Source: Symsagittifera roscoffensis (lineage: Eukaryota; Xenacoelomorpha; Acoela; Convolutidae). Taken from it: 64,000 nucleotides of DNA. The notes beneath the pieces are model-generated. The model was not told the DNA's origin and searched no databases. It saw nothing but the letters and a program-made list of their open reading frames with translations. The stretch is from NCBI RefSeq assembly GCF_963678635.1, contig NC_087066.1, forward strand, positions 14,368,517-14,432,516, in the 5' to 3' direction. A program made the translations under genes and the position numbers. Every line of letters begins with the position of its first letter. Position 1 is the stretch's first letter. This document shows, piece by piece, positions 62,687-64,000 of the stretch.

Positions 62687-64000
62687 TAGGCATAGTCGAT
62701 AATAGTAGTAAATAAGGTATATACGACAATAAACTACCTCGAAAAGAAATCTTTAAAAAAATTTCAAGTAATTTTCCTAGACTTTTTTGCAGAACACTTT
62801 TTAGTTTGAAGTCAGGGGTTTTTCTAGAGTGAAATGCAGGCATTTGAAACAAAGATGTCAAAATTGACTTCTAAAAGCTAAAATGCAATTTAAAAAAAAA
62901 TTAATTGTCAAAATTTAGGTCGAAGGTTATTTTTTTTATGGAAATTGTGATTCTCACTTCCTAATTGAATTACACCCTTTTTTATTAACCTGATAACAAC
63001 TTCAAAAATTTTTTTGAACCAAATTTTTTAAAATATGCTTACAGAATAAAAATCCCGAGAAAAAAGGGTTAGCTTTGATACCACCCTTGATGCCCTAGGC
63101 GTAATTTTTGATATGCCTGGAATTGCGAGATTAAAAACCATCACACAAAATTTTCCCACTCTTGGTCGCAAAAAAAACTGAAAATTTGAACAACATCGCA
63201 ATCACTCCATATCATCTTATATTTTAATGCAGTTAAATAATCAAACGCGCTTTTCTTGTGACCAATTCTACACCGCCCTTTTTTGTCTATTTTTTGCACT
63301 TGATATAAAAAATAAGTAGAATTGAAATTTTTTTTATTGAAAACAAGAAAAATAAAACTGCTCTTTATTTCGCCTCCACAAGTTTTTGGAAAAATCAATA
63401 CTGCTAAATTATACATACTGCCAAAGTCAATACTGCCAATTTCGTAAAAGAAAAGTTTTGAAAAATCGTAAAATCATAGAACCAGTTTGCTTGACTGATT
63501 TAATTCAGACTAATTTGGTTGCGTTACAATATTTCGTTTTACGTTTTCAGCATCATAGATAAAGTCTTCAAAATTTTTCACAAGCTGTTTCAGCATACTT
63601 TAAATCTTTTACAATAATGCGTTGCACACCTGTTTGGGAACACGTAGTTTTCAATTTTATTTCCCACAAATTGTTTGAGTTCAAAATGTTTGAGTTTAAT
63701 AAGAGATGATTCTAAAAACTTTGAGTGCTCTCTGAACAATTTATGTTTCAATTTGATCGGAAAACACAATATGGAATTTGACAGGTGATGTATTTTAAGT
63801 CTGTTTATTTATTATAAGAAAAAAAGAAAAAGTTGCTTGGTCAGATCACACTCTAATGGTTTAATTTGTCGCTAGCGTCTTATTAAGATGAAATTTTGTA
63901 ATAACTATCCAATGTTGAATAAATGCCCGGGTTATGTTCACATTGAGTTGAAAATTAGCGTTAAAAAGTGAGAAAAAAAACAGCGATTGACATTGATCAA
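62687..64000. other. no gene seen to window end
   Basis: AT-rich intergenic sequence. Minus-strand frames at 62610-62861 and 63141-63416 show no recognisable product. Confidence 0.5.

Overview
The window reads as AT-rich, repeat-dense nuclear DNA of an invertebrate animal. Evidence for this: spliced-looking exons, a Polinton/Maverick fragment, several copies of a Helentron-type non-autonomous element, tRNA-derived SINE-like repeats, an exon for an ShKT cysteine domain, and an LTR retroelement with an envelope of the chuvirus/Mononegavirales-like type. I cannot name the species. Very little ordinary cellular coding sequence is visible.

Layout. 1-1049 is the broken end of a Polinton (capsid-like protein run into an adenain-type cysteine protease). 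1.2-9.5 kb is unique DNA broken up by a SINE-like head, a 200-bp MITE, minisatellites with 51, 22, 20 and 165 bp periods, two rounds of a diverged 1-kb duplication, and one unrecognised 200-codon ORF. 11.5-14.6 kb holds an inverted pair of Helentron-like elements and a 559-bp tandem duplication. A 200-N gap (14766-14965) is followed by a nearly identical 2.79-kb direct duplication (14966-17752 and 19168-21959). 22.1-26.4 kb has one convincing pair of short exons and more Helentron-like copies.

The centrepiece is 26398-45151, an 18,754-bp LTR retrotransposon. It has two 411-bp TG...CA LTRs that differ at two sites by eye, a 4-bp target duplication (TTCT), a primer-binding-like site, and a strongly A-rich, G-poor plus strand. 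In order it carries: a long structured leader with a small ORF; a basic 155-codon ORF; gag with a zinc knuckle and a prion-like N/R/S/Y tract; protease, RT, RNase H and integrase; a two-helix membrane ORF; Pro/Ser-rich ORFs; a two-part envelope; and a 602-codon ORF of unknown function that starts on an ATGA overlap with the envelope stop. A consensus intron lies just after that ORF, and a patch of balanced composition lies before the 3' LTR. The young LTRs contrast with at least four frame breaks and one in-frame TGA. The copy is therefore either error-affected in assembly or was moved in trans.

45.2-64 kb is again repeat-rich intergenic DNA: more Helentron-like copies (the 50992-51512 copy is the best reference), SINE-like heads, a G-rich minisatellite, GGCGGAT-type MITEs, and a terminal exon for a six-cysteine ShKT domain at 61523-61680.

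All calls were made by eye. Family names rest on visible motifs, not on database searches.
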